This document shows, piece after piece, positions 1 to 6,501 of a stretch of 9,527 nt of DNA (within the stretch, counting starts at the first letter, position 1; each line of letters opens with the position of its first letter). A model generated the notes under the pieces. The model searched no databases and had not been told where the DNA came from. It worked only from the letters and a program-made list of their open reading frames with translations. The translations under genes and the position numbers were made by a program. This DNA is from Candidatus Krumholzibacteriia bacterium (GTDB lineage: Bacteria; Krumholzibacteriota; Krumholzibacteria; WVZY01; JAKEHA01), in NCBI GenBank assembly GCA_029863355.1, contig JAOTVO010000085.1, forward strand, positions 1 to 9,527, read 5' to 3'.

Positions 1-720
1 GTTCATCGCCGGCAGGTTGCGCCGCATCGTCAAGAGCCCCGACGGGGCGTCGGCCACGCAGCGCTCGCACGCCGTGCAGCCCACCTTGCAGTCCTCGAGC
101 ATTTCGTCGCCCTCCAGCTCCGACTTGCACTGCACGAGGAGGTGTCGACTCTCCGGAAAGATCTCGTACAGTCCCTTGGGACAGATGTCCACGCAGTCTC
201 CGCACGAGGTGCACTTCTCGAAATCCACGATGGGCAGGCTCGTCGGGCCCATGACGATGGCATCGAAGGTGCACACCTCCACGCAGTCTCCGAAACCCAA
301 GCATCCCCAGCGACAACCCTTGCCGCCGCCGACCACCGACGCGGCGGACCGGCACGAGCGGTGCCCCTCGTACATGGACATCTGGGTAGCCGCGTTCGTG
401 CCCCCGGCGCAGAGCAGGCGCGCGACCCGCTTCTCCGCCTCGCCGGCCTCCACGCCCAGGTAGTCGGCGACCACCAGCGCGGTGTCGGGTCCGCCTACGG
501 GACAGTCGCTGGGCCGGACGTCGCCCCCGACCACCTTCTCGGCGAACGCCCGGCAGCCGGGCAGCCCGCACGCGCCGCAGTTGTTGCCGGGCAGGAGGTC
601 GGTGACGTGGTCGATACGGGGGTCTTCGAAAACCCGCAGCCGCGCGTTGGCCGCCGCGAGAATTCCCGCGAGCGCGCCCGCGAGCGCGAAGATGAAACCG
701 ATTGCCGTGAGCCCTTCCAT
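1..720 (-). CDS. RnfB-like membrane-anchored polyferredoxin (partial, C-terminus missing)
   Basis: The reading frame is open from an ATG at 720 to the window edge, giving 240 residues without the C-terminus. Residues 6-24 form one hydrophobic helix, expected to anchor the protein in the membrane. Next is a CX2CX4CX16C four-iron-sulfur module (C48, C51, C56, C73), the N-terminal hallmark of RnfB. A Cys-rich stretch (C104, C123, C136, C140, C146, C150) includes the CRWGCLGFGDC signature seen in RnfB proteins. A classical CX2CX2CX3CP ferredoxin motif follows (C170, C173, C176, C180), then C198, C211, C215, C218 and C221. The last motif lacks its expected final Cys: residue 225 is Ala, in VADAP. 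RnfB family members pass electrons between ferredoxin and membrane partners. The start lies 15 nt after the stop of the 814-aa gene, in the same frame, with no clear Shine-Dalgarno, so translation is probably coupled. The family call is strong. Membership of a complete Rnf complex is not shown, since no other rnf gene lies in the window. Confidence 0.85.
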   Translation of the reverse strand, partial: MEGLTAIGFIFALAGALAGILAAANARLRVFEDPRIDHVTDLLPGNNCGACGLPGCRAFAEKVVGGDVRPSDCPVGGPDTALVVADYLGVEAGEAEKRVARLLCAGGTNAATQMSMYEGHRSCRSAASVVGGGKGCRWGCLGFGDCVEVCTFDAIVMGPTSLPIVDFEKCTSCGDCVDICPKGLYEIFPESRHLLVQCKSELEGDEMLEDCKVGCTACERCVADAPSGLLTMRRNLPAMN

Positions 721-735
721 GGTCGAGCGCGCGGG

Positions 736-3180
736 CTAGTTGAACTTCGCCGCGCGCGCAACGAGGTCGTCGAGCCCCGGCTCGTCCGGGTTCTTGGGCT
801 TACCGGGGTGGATGATCTTCACGGGACAGATCTCGGCGGCCCGTACGAGGTCGCAATACGGTCCCGCGTCGGCGTCCTTGATGTAGGCCTGCTTGTTGGC
901 GTCGTACGCGAACATCATCGTGTTGATCTTGAAGCAGTCGTTACAGCTCGTGCACAGGGGCGTGTCGATGTAGGGATCGTCGAAGGAGACGGCCTCTTCC
1001 TCCTTCGTCTCCGTCGCTCCGGCGGCGGGCGCGCCGGCCGGCGCCGGCACCTCGGCGGGCGCGGTGGCCGGCCGGGGCGCCGCCTTCGGCACTGCGACCG
1101 CGGGCGCGGCCGGGAGCGCGCCGCCCGCGAGGAGCTGCGAGGCGATGCGCGATATGATCTCCTGCGCCAGCTCGCCCAGGTCCCGCTCCAGGTTGGCCGC
1201 GTAGGTGCGCTCGATCTCTTCGACCTCGCGGCGCTTCTCCTCGGCGAGTGCGGTGCGCTCAGCGTCGAGCGCGTCGTGGACGAAGGAGTTGGCCACGCCG
1301 CCCGTCTCGCGCAGGTGCCGCCACGCGTCGCGGCAGCGCAGCGCCGCCTCGGCCGCCCGGCGTGTCGGCACGGCGCGGCCCACGTCGCCGTTCTCGTCGA
1401 CCACGGTCACGTAGGGAATGGCGGCGTCCGTGCCGACGGCGTCGCCGCCGACCCACTCCGCCACGGGCACCATGTGCGCGTGCCACTTCTCGGGCGGCAC
1501 GCTCCAGAAGTTGCCGGCGAGACGCCCGTCGCAGAAGAGGGCGTCCGCCGTGGTGAACACCGTCGGGGCTTCCACAGTGGCGCCATTCGCCGCGCGGTAG
1601 GAAAAGGACTCCTCGGGCCAATCGCGCTCGGGCTGCGTGTTGACGCCGACGTCGATGCGATCGGCGAGGCGCCTCCCGCGCCCGGGCTGGAAGGACAGGG
1701 CGGGGAACAGGCGCGCGTCCATGGCCGAAGCGGCGCGCAGGTAAACGGGCAGGTCGCCCGGCGCCGACTCCCCGGTGTAGGCGGCAAAGAGCGCCGTCCC
1801 GCTCCAGGAGAGTCCCTCGCGCAGGCCGTCGCGCAGAAAGGCGAAGGCCGAGGCCGGCGCCTGCGCCACGCTCACGTTACCGAGCGCCGCCGCCATTGCA
1901 CCCAGACGGGCGGGCACGCCGGGGGCGAGGTCGTCGTCCATGTGGAGATCGTCGAGAAGGACCAGGATCTTGACCGGCGCGCCCGAGGCGAGCAGCTCCA
2001 GCAGGTCGGTCACGCCCCCGTTGTCGAAAAACGCGTCGTCGAGGACGAGCGCAACGCCGGGACAGAGGGCGATCTCTTCGCGCGTGAGGTAGCGCGCGTC
2101 GAAACCGGCGAAGAAGGCGTCGTGCACCGGCTCGCGGTACCGGTTATCCACCTCGAGGCGCGCGACGTGGAGCGCGCGGAAGAACGACACGAGGCGCTCC
2201 ATGCGCTCGCGGTGCCGCTCGAGCGCCGCCGCGCAGTCGTTGCGCACCGGCTCGTCGTCGAACGGGGGTGCCACGGGCGGGGCGGGATCGAAGAGCGAGC
2301 CCAGCTCGCGAATCGCGTCGAGCGCGCGTTCGACGCGCTCGCGCCGCGACGCGGGGAGCGGCTCGGCGATCCGGCTCTCGGAGAGGAGCACGGACATGGT
2401 GTCGAAGTCCACCTCGCCACCCGCGTCGGCGGTGGCGTCGCGCAGGTGCTCCGGGCTCTGCGCCGCGGGCGAGTGGTCGTCGTCGACCTGCAAGAGCTCT
2501 TCCGCGCGGCGAACCACTTCGGCCACGGTGTCGCGCCACGCCTGCGAGCGCGCGTGGCGATCGCGCGCGAGCTCGGCCCGGAACAACTCGAGCACGGCGT
2601 CGCGTCCGCAGGAGAGCAACGTGCCGTGGGCGTGCTCCAGTGCCGCGCGGGCCCGGCCGAGGTTGTCCCGCAGGACCGAGCGCTGGTCTTCGCTGAGCGC
2701 CTCGTCACCGGCCAGCGCCGCGGCGGCCGCCGACCAGGCATCGCCGAGCACGGCGCCGGGCTCGTCCAGAGTGGCCGAGCGCAGCCTGGCTTCGAGGCGC
2801 AGGACGTGGCGGCGGAAGCGCTCTTCGTCGTCACCCTCGAGGCCCGAGCGCGCGATGAGGGCGTCGATGACGTGGCCCAGCGGCAGACATTCGTCCGGCG
2901 TGGCCACGACGGGATAGTCGTGTCGAACCGCGGCGAGATCGAGGTGGGTGTGCAGGGCGACGGGAACGGCCGCGGGGACCCCGCCGGGAGGCACGGCCGC
3001 AGGACGGCGATGGCCATAGAGATGGAACGCGAGGAGCTCGGCGCGCACCGCGTCGGCGTCGTACCCCTGCGGCGGGGTCTGCCAGGGCAGCGGCGGCTCC
3101 TTGGGCAGTCCGTCGTCCTCGGCTTCCACCGCCACGTCTTCCGCTTCGGCGCGCTCGCGCCTACTCTTTTTGGGTTGCAC
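736..3180 (-). CDS. PFOR-like protein with degenerate TPP domain and C-terminal ferredoxin domain
   Basis: This 814-aa protein starts at a GTG that overlaps the end of korB by 20 nt and has a GAGGTG ribosome site 7 nt upstream. I do not recognise residues 1-350, which are charged and largely helical. Residues 365-510 follow the order of the TPP-binding domain of pyruvate:ferredoxin oxidoreductase: a TDLLELLASG segment matches GLDHVLASG, then come a KILVL strand, LGNVSVAQAPAS in place of the YGxVYVAxVSMG region, and a GTALFAAYTGE strand. The GDG motif that binds TPP and magnesium reads LDD (about 380-382), and the downstream Thr/Asn motif is missing, so the site is probably not catalytic. Residues 635-685 look like a coiled coil, 686-725 form an Ala/Pro linker, and 740-795 form a single [4Fe-4S] ferredoxin (C743, C746, C749, C785). 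Inferred role: an electron-transfer or scaffold partner of KorAB, linking it to the RnfB-like protein. The fold match comes from memory of PFOR sequences; the ferredoxin domain is firm. Confidence 0.75.
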   Translation of the reverse strand: MQPKKSRRERAEAEDVAVEAEDDGLPKEPPLPWQTPPQGYDADAVRAELLAFHLYGHRRPAAVPPGGVPAAVPVALHTHLDLAAVRHDYPVVATPDECLPLGHVIDALIARSGLEGDDEERFRRHVLRLEARLRSATLDEPGAVLGDAWSAAAAALAGDEALSEDQRSVLRDNLGRARAALEHAHGTLLSCGRDAVLELFRAELARDRHARSQAWRDTVAEVVRRAEELLQVDDDHSPAAQSPEHLRDATADAGGEVDFDTMSVLLSESRIAEPLPASRRERVERALDAIRELGSLFDPAPPVAPPFDDEPVRNDCAAALERHRERMERLVSFFRALHVARLEVDNRYREPVHDAFFAGFDARYLTREEIALCPGVALVLDDAFFDNGGVTDLLELLASGAPVKILVLLDDLHMDDDLAPGVPARLGAMAAALGNVSVAQAPASAFAFLRDGLREGLSWSGTALFAAYTGESAPGDLPVYLRAASAMDARLFPALSFQPGRGRRLADRIDVGVNTQPERDWPEESFSYRAANGATVEAPTVFTTADALFCDGRLAGNFWSVPPEKWHAHMVPVAEWVGGDAVGTDAAIPYVTVVDENGDVGRAVPTRRAAEAALRCRDAWRHLRETGGVANSFVHDALDAERTALAEEKRREVEEIERTYAANLERDLGELAQEIISRIASQLLAGGALPAAPAVAVPKAAPRPATAPAEVPAPAGAPAAGATETKEEEAVSFDDPYIDTPLCTSCNDCFKINTMMFAYDANKQAYIKDADAGPYCDLVRAAEICPVKIIHPGKPKNPDEPGLDDLVARAAKFN

Positions 3181-4159
3181 CGGTGGTCACCTCGTGGCCG
3201 TTCGGGAAGATCCCGAACTTGTCGAACGTATTCTCGAGGAGACGCTGGCGATCCTCCCACGTCGGCACGCGCGCCGGCCGACGCAGGTCCTCGTAGCGCG
3301 CCACGCTCTCGTTGCGGTAGAGGATGCCGACGGGCACGCGCTCCTGCGACTCCGCCAGCTCGCGGGCGCGGTGGAGGTCGGACGGGTCGTGCTCCTCCTG
3401 GGTCTTGAGTATCCGGCCCATGGCGTCGCTCACCTGGATGCCGTTCTCGTGGCGCAATAGCAGGAGCCGCGACGGATCGTCGAGGAGCGACGTGAACAGG
3501 TCGGGCATGAAGTGCGGGCACCGCTGGAGAATGCGGATGAAGGCAAAGCCCTTGTGGTGGTAGGCCTGGCGAATGACGTTGTAGAGCAATTCGGGCAGCC
3601 ACTCGACCACCTGCGCCACGAACGACGCGTTGGTCACGCCGAGCGTCGTGGTGAGAGGGTTGAGCGGACGCAGAGGGGTTCCCCTCGGCGTGGTGGCGGT
3701 CTTGCGGCCCGTCGGTGTGGTGGGCGAGGCCTGGTTCTTGGTCAGGCCGTAGATATTGTTGTCGTGCAACATCGCCACCATGTCCATGTTGAGTCGAACG
3801 GAATGGATCCAGTGCGCCGTGCCGATGGAGCAGCAGTCGCCGTCGCCCATGTTCACGAATACCTTCAGATCGGGCCGGCGGATCTTGACGCCCTGCGCCG
3901 TCACCAGCGCGCGCCCGTGCAGGCCGTGGAAGCCGTACGTGCTCATGTAGTGCGGCAAACGCGCGGCGCAGCCGATGCCCGAGACGAACACGGTCTTCTC
4001 GGGCGAGAGCTGCTCGTCGCGGCACAGCCGCTGGACGGCGCTCAAGATGCCGTTGTCTCCGCAGCCGGGACACCAGCGCACGATCCGTCCCTGGTAGTCC
4101 TCGATCGTGCGGTACTCTTCTTCGTAACCCAGAACGCACTCGTTCTTCAGACCGAACAT
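3161..4159 (-). CDS. korB: 2-oxoacid:ferredoxin oxidoreductase, beta subunit (2-oxoglutarate type)
   Basis: This is the TPP-binding subunit that, with the alpha/gamma subunit, oxidatively decarboxylates a 2-oxoacid to acyl-CoA and reduces ferredoxin, or runs in reverse. The 332 aa include WCPGCGDNG (C30, C33), the SGIGCAARLPHY segment, the TPP/magnesium motif GDGD (105-108) with the paired Asn at 134-135, and NNIYGLTKNQASPTTPTG, the signature of KorB-type rather than PorB-type beta subunits. There is no ferredoxin insert, so electrons must leave through another protein. About 40 residues at the C-terminus extend past the usual core. I chose the ATG at 4159, not the longer upstream reading, because it has a strong GAGG site 5 nt away, gives the normal KorB N-terminus and falls 23 nt after korA. 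The TAG stop lies inside the next gene's start region. Substrate specificity is inferred from family resemblance; pyruvate or a branched-chain 2-oxoacid cannot be excluded. Confidence 0.93.
   Translation of the reverse strand: MFGLKNECVLGYEEEYRTIEDYQGRIVRWCPGCGDNGILSAVQRLCRDEQLSPEKTVFVSGIGCAARLPHYMSTYGFHGLHGRALVTAQGVKIRRPDLKVFVNMGDGDCCSIGTAHWIHSVRLNMDMVAMLHDNNIYGLTKNQASPTTPTGRKTATTPRGTPLRPLNPLTTTLGVTNASFVAQVVEWLPELLYNVIRQAYHHKGFAFIRILQRCPHFMPDLFTSLLDDPSRLLLLRHENGIQVSDAMGRILKTQEEHDPSDLHRARELAESQERVPVGILYRNESVARYEDLRRPARVPTWEDRQRLLENTFDKFGIFPNGHEVTTGATQKE
3188..3193 (-). promoter_or_regulatory. Ribosome binding site of the 814-aa PFOR-like gene
   Basis: GAGGTG on the minus strand lies 7 nt before the GTG start at 3180, inside the last codons of korB. 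It supports the unusual GTG start and indicates that the two genes are translated in a coupled way through their 20-nt overlap. Confidence 0.7.
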
Positions 4160-4164
4160 GGTTT

Positions 4165-4173
4165 CCTCACCTC
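4165..4173 (-). promoter_or_regulatory. Ribosome binding site of korB
   Basis: Read on the minus strand this is GAGGTGAGG, ending 5 nt before the ATG at 4159. It lies in the 23-nt gap after the korA stop and decides the korB start against the much longer open frame that runs upstream through korA. Confidence 0.8.
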
Positions 4174-4182
4174 GGCGGCGGC

Positions 4183-6084
4183 TCAGTCGGCCGCCAGCTT
4201 GCTTCGTATCATCTTTCCAATCGCGCCCGGTTTCATGGGCTGCCCGTGGACGTTCGACCAGCAGTCGACGTCGACCAGATAGCGCGCGCGCAGCAGCCAG
4301 GCCAGGTTGGCGTAGCGGCGGTTGTCTTCGTCGATGAGGTCGTCGTCGAGGCTGTCCGAGTAGTTGATCTCGACGGTGGTGACGCGATCGAAGCGCTGCA
4401 GGATCTCCCGGATGCCCGAGGCCATGGGCTGCAGGAACTTGATGTGCAGCGACGAGACCTTGAGCCCGTCCCGGCGCGCGCGATCGACCGCTTCCTCGAT
4501 GGCTCCCTTGGTGCTGCCCCAACCCACGACGAGGAGTTCGCCTTCGGCGTCTCCGTATACCTGGGGGGGCTTGAGCGTCTTCTGGAACGCGGCGAGCTTG
4601 AGGCTGCGGTGGCGGCACCCTTCCTGGTTCGCGCCCGGCTCGTAGGCCACGCGCGAGTCGCGCGTGTGCGCCAGTCCGGTGAGCGTGTGCATGCCGCCCG
4701 GCTGTCCGGGGATGAAGCGCTGCGAGAGTCCCGTGCGCGGGTCCCAGTCGTACGGATCCTTGTCCCGGGGAACCGGGCTCTGGTCGATGGGAGGCGCCAG
4801 CCACTCCTTGTTGAAATGCGGCCGCGGGAACGCCTGCTGGCCGGTGGCCAGGTTAGCGTCGGTGAGCACGAGCACCAGCGTGCGAAACGTCTCGGCGATC
4901 TTGCGCGCCGTGATGATCGAGTAGAAGCAGTCCTCGATGGTCGCGGGCGCCATCACGATCTTCGGCGCGTCACCCGGCGTTCCGAAGCACGCGGCGAGCA
5001 GGTCGCCCTGCTCGACCTTCGTGGGCAGCCCCGTGGACGGGCCGCCGCGCTGAACGTCGACGAGGACCAGCGGGACCTCGCCCATCACCGACAGTGCCTG
5101 CAACTCCGTCTTCAGAGCCAGGCCCGGGCCGGAGGTGATGGTCACCGCGCACTTGCCCGCGTAGGAGGCGCCGATGGCGAACGCGCACGCGGCAATCTCG
5201 TCCTCGGCCTGGTGGACGACTCCGCCCACCTCGTCGAAGATCTCACTCAGGTAGTGCGAGGCCGAAGTCGCCGGCGTGATGGGGTACATGGCGCACACGT
5301 CCATGCCCGCGGCAACGACGCCGAGGGCGATCGCGGTGTTGCCGTTGAAGACGACCTCCGGCTCGGCGACGCCGATCAGCGGCACCTCGAAGCGGAAACC
5401 GAGATTCTGCCCCGCCCAGGCGTAGCCCGCCTCGAGCAGCTTCACGTTGGGCGCGATGACCTTCTCGCCCTTGTGCCGGAATTTGAACTTGATCTCCCCG
5501 TGCACGAGCGAGACGTCCCGCACGTAGATGTAGCAGAGCATGCCCACGACGAACATGTTCTTGCCCCGGCGCGGGTTTTCCATGTGCTTCCGGCACTCCT
5601 CCTCCATGGGCACCTCGATCACGCGGTAGCCGCGGTCGATGAAGTCCGCCACCGTCTCCGCATACTGCGACGCGACGGCCGGGTCCGCGTGATCCTTCCA
5701 CACGTTGTCGAGAAGGATCGTGCACCCGGGCTTGAACTCGCCCGCCTTCTCGCGCCCGATCAAGACCTGATCGTTGAAAGCAACGACGATGTCGGCTTCG
5801 TCGCCGGCGTTGGTGATGGGGAACGACCCCAGGCGGATGCGGTTTCCGCTGGCGCCCGCCGTACTCCGGGCCGGCGGCTCGATCTCCGCGGGGATGATCT
5901 CCACCGTCCAGACGCTGTTGCCCATCTTCGCGGAGATGGTGCCGAACATCTGCCCGGCGGTCTGGGCGCCCTCGCCGGAATCGGAGATGATTTCGACGAT
6001 GTGTTCTTCGACGCGCGCAGTGTCGCCCGGAGACGCCTCGCGCGGTTGCGCCGACGCGGCTTGCATGGTTCTTTTTTGTGTCAT
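4183..6084 (-). CDS. korA: 2-oxoacid:ferredoxin oxidoreductase, fused gamma-alpha subunit (2-oxoglutarate type)
   Basis: This 633-aa protein is the partner of KorB. Residues about 30-220 form the gamma domain (GEGAQTAG at 38-45). From about 240 the alpha domain begins, with MYPITPATSASHYLSE (266-281), the acidic QAEDEIAA stretch (292-299), TSGPGLALKTE (317-327) and GGPSTGLPTKVEQGDL (347-362). The C-terminal domain has the LLVVGWGSTKGAIEEA segment (517-532), and the protein ends in a MKPGAIGKMI motif. The gamma-alpha fusion and the KVEQGDL wording are typical of the 2-oxoglutarate-type enzyme, which is cytoplasmic and serves the oxidative or reductive TCA cycle. It is first in the operon. Two ATGs are possible: 6084 (weak purine-rich site) and residue 7 at 6066. 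The region between them is not conserved in my view, so the exact start is uncertain. A perfect operator-like palindrome lies 54 bp upstream. Confidence 0.93.
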   Translation of the reverse strand: MTQKRTMQAASAQPREASPGDTARVEEHIVEIISDSGEGAQTAGQMFGTISAKMGNSVWTVEIIPAEIEPPARSTAGASGNRIRLGSFPITNAGDEADIVVAFNDQVLIGREKAGEFKPGCTILLDNVWKDHADPAVASQYAETVADFIDRGYRVIEVPMEEECRKHMENPRRGKNMFVVGMLCYIYVRDVSLVHGEIKFKFRHKGEKVIAPNVKLLEAGYAWAGQNLGFRFEVPLIGVAEPEVVFNGNTAIALGVVAAGMDVCAMYPITPATSASHYLSEIFDEVGGVVHQAEDEIAACAFAIGASYAGKCAVTITSGPGLALKTELQALSVMGEVPLVLVDVQRGGPSTGLPTKVEQGDLLAACFGTPGDAPKIVMAPATIEDCFYSIITARKIAETFRTLVLVLTDANLATGQQAFPRPHFNKEWLAPPIDQSPVPRDKDPYDWDPRTGLSQRFIPGQPGGMHTLTGLAHTRDSRVAYEPGANQEGCRHRSLKLAAFQKTLKPPQVYGDAEGELLVVGWGSTKGAIEEAVDRARRDGLKVSSLHIKFLQPMASGIREILQRFDRVTTVEINYSDSLDDDLIDEDNRRYANLAWLLRARYLVDVDCWSNVHGQPMKPGAIGKMIRSKLAAD

Positions 6085-6138
6085 GGCTCTCTTGGGGGTG
6101 CGTCGCTCCGGGTCGGCCTGCGGCCGGTCGCGGGGGGC

Positions 6139-6154
6139 GCGTAAACGTTTACGC
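6139..6154. promoter_or_regulatory. Perfect 16-bp palindrome, candidate LacI/GalR-family operator
   Basis: The sequence GCGTAAACGTTTACGC equals its own reverse complement over all 16 bases. The central CpG within AAACGTTT is the general form of operators bound by LacI/GalR-family repressors such as PurR, RbsR and CcpA-like proteins. It lies 54 bp upstream of the korA start and about 90 bp downstream of the best minus-strand promoter I can find, so it could block elongation or overlap a nearer promoter that I missed. No regulator gene is in the window, so the identity of the binding protein is inferred only from the motif shape. Confidence 0.6.
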
Positions 6155-6248
6155 TCAACTTGCCATTAGCGGCAGACCGGCCCCATGGCCGGCCCGGCTC
6201 TCTGATATGGTTGCCCCTAACTGGGCTTGAACACAACAGCTAAGGTCA

Positions 6249-6277
6249 ATAATCGGAAAACGTGGTCCAATTATCAA
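6249..6277 (-). promoter_or_regulatory. Possible sigma70-type promoter for the kor operon
   Basis: On the minus strand a TTGATA box (6272-6277) is followed after 17 nt by GATTAT (6249-6254, four of six consensus bases). Transcription would start near 6242, giving a leader of about 160 nt before korA that includes the palindrome at 6139-6154. It lies in the AT-rich part of the intergenic region. The match is moderate and the leader long, so another promoter is possible. Confidence 0.35.
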
Positions 6278-6297
6278 GTAAAACTTGGGCTCCACGT
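6260..6297. repeat. Nested inverted repeat in the intergenic region
   Basis: Outer arms ACGTGG (6260-6265) and CCACGT (6292-6297) enclose CCAA/TTGG half-matches and a perfect inner dyad, CAAGT-AAA-ACTTG (6275-6287). The outer and inner centres are offset by about 2 bp, so the symmetry is imperfect. It overlaps the -35 box of the proposed korA promoter, so it may be a second regulator site. It has no T-tract and is not a terminator. Confidence 0.4.
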
Positions 6298-6409
6298 GCG
6301 GAATTCCCGGCAGCGCCGGGCCGGGGCCGGAGCGCTCTCATAACATACTATGAATAAATGAGTTGTGCAGGAGGTCGGCCGCGGTGGTCCGGGTATCCGA
6401 CAGCACCCC

Positions 6410-6439
6410 TTGCTTGTCGCCGCGCCCCGCCCGTATAAT
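6410..6439 (+). promoter_or_regulatory. Sigma70-type promoter for the Pat-like gene
   Basis: A TTGCTT -35 box (6410-6415) and a perfect TATAAT -10 box (6434-6439) are separated by 18 nt. The TATAAT stands out because it sits in very GC-rich sequence. Transcription would start near 6446, giving a leader of about 56 nt before the ATG at 6502. Confidence 0.6.
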
Positions 6440-6501
6440 CGCCGCGAACGCCGCCGCCCGCCCTTTCCGGCGCCTCGCGCCGAGCCATTCGGCATATCGT
6501 C

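Larger units (their letters stand above)
6085..6501. other. Divergent intergenic control region between korA and the Pat-like gene
   Basis: This 417-bp stretch separates two divergent transcription units and holds no convincing gene. Roughly 6225-6365 is clearly more AT-rich than the flanking genes, as expected for promoters. It contains a perfect 16-bp palindrome, one good plus-strand promoter, a weaker minus-strand promoter, a nested dyad and two short GC-rich hairpins without T-tracts (6177-6192 and 6306-6320). I see no terminator, which agrees with its divergent position. Confidence 0.85.

Noticed and set aside
142..3408. Very long plus-strand open frame (over 1000 codons) opposite three minus-strand genes
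   Set aside because: It runs antisense to the RnfB-like, PFOR-like and korB genes, which have clear motifs. Such open antisense frames are common in GC-rich coding DNA, and its product shows no recognisable motif.
4160..4804. Longer korB reading that begins inside korA
   Set aside because: The upstream part is out-of-frame korA sequence. The ATG at 4159 has a strong ribosome site and gives the normal KorB N-terminus.
4246..6144. Plus-strand open frame (632 codons) opposite korA
   Set aside because: Antisense shadow; korA carries all family motifs on the other strand.
6177..6192. Hairpin CCGGCC-CCAT-GGCCGG in the korA leader considered as attenuator
   Set aside because: Six-bp stem only, no alternative pairing or T-tract found; likely chance in GC-rich DNA.
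6306..6320. GC-rich hairpin CCCGGC-AGC-GCCGGG considered as a terminator
   Set aside because: No T-tract on either strand, and it lies between divergent promoters where no terminator is expected.
6351..6362. ATG followed by two codons and a stop in the AT-rich region (mini-ORF)
   Set aside because: Three codons only, with no ribosome site; chance occurrence.
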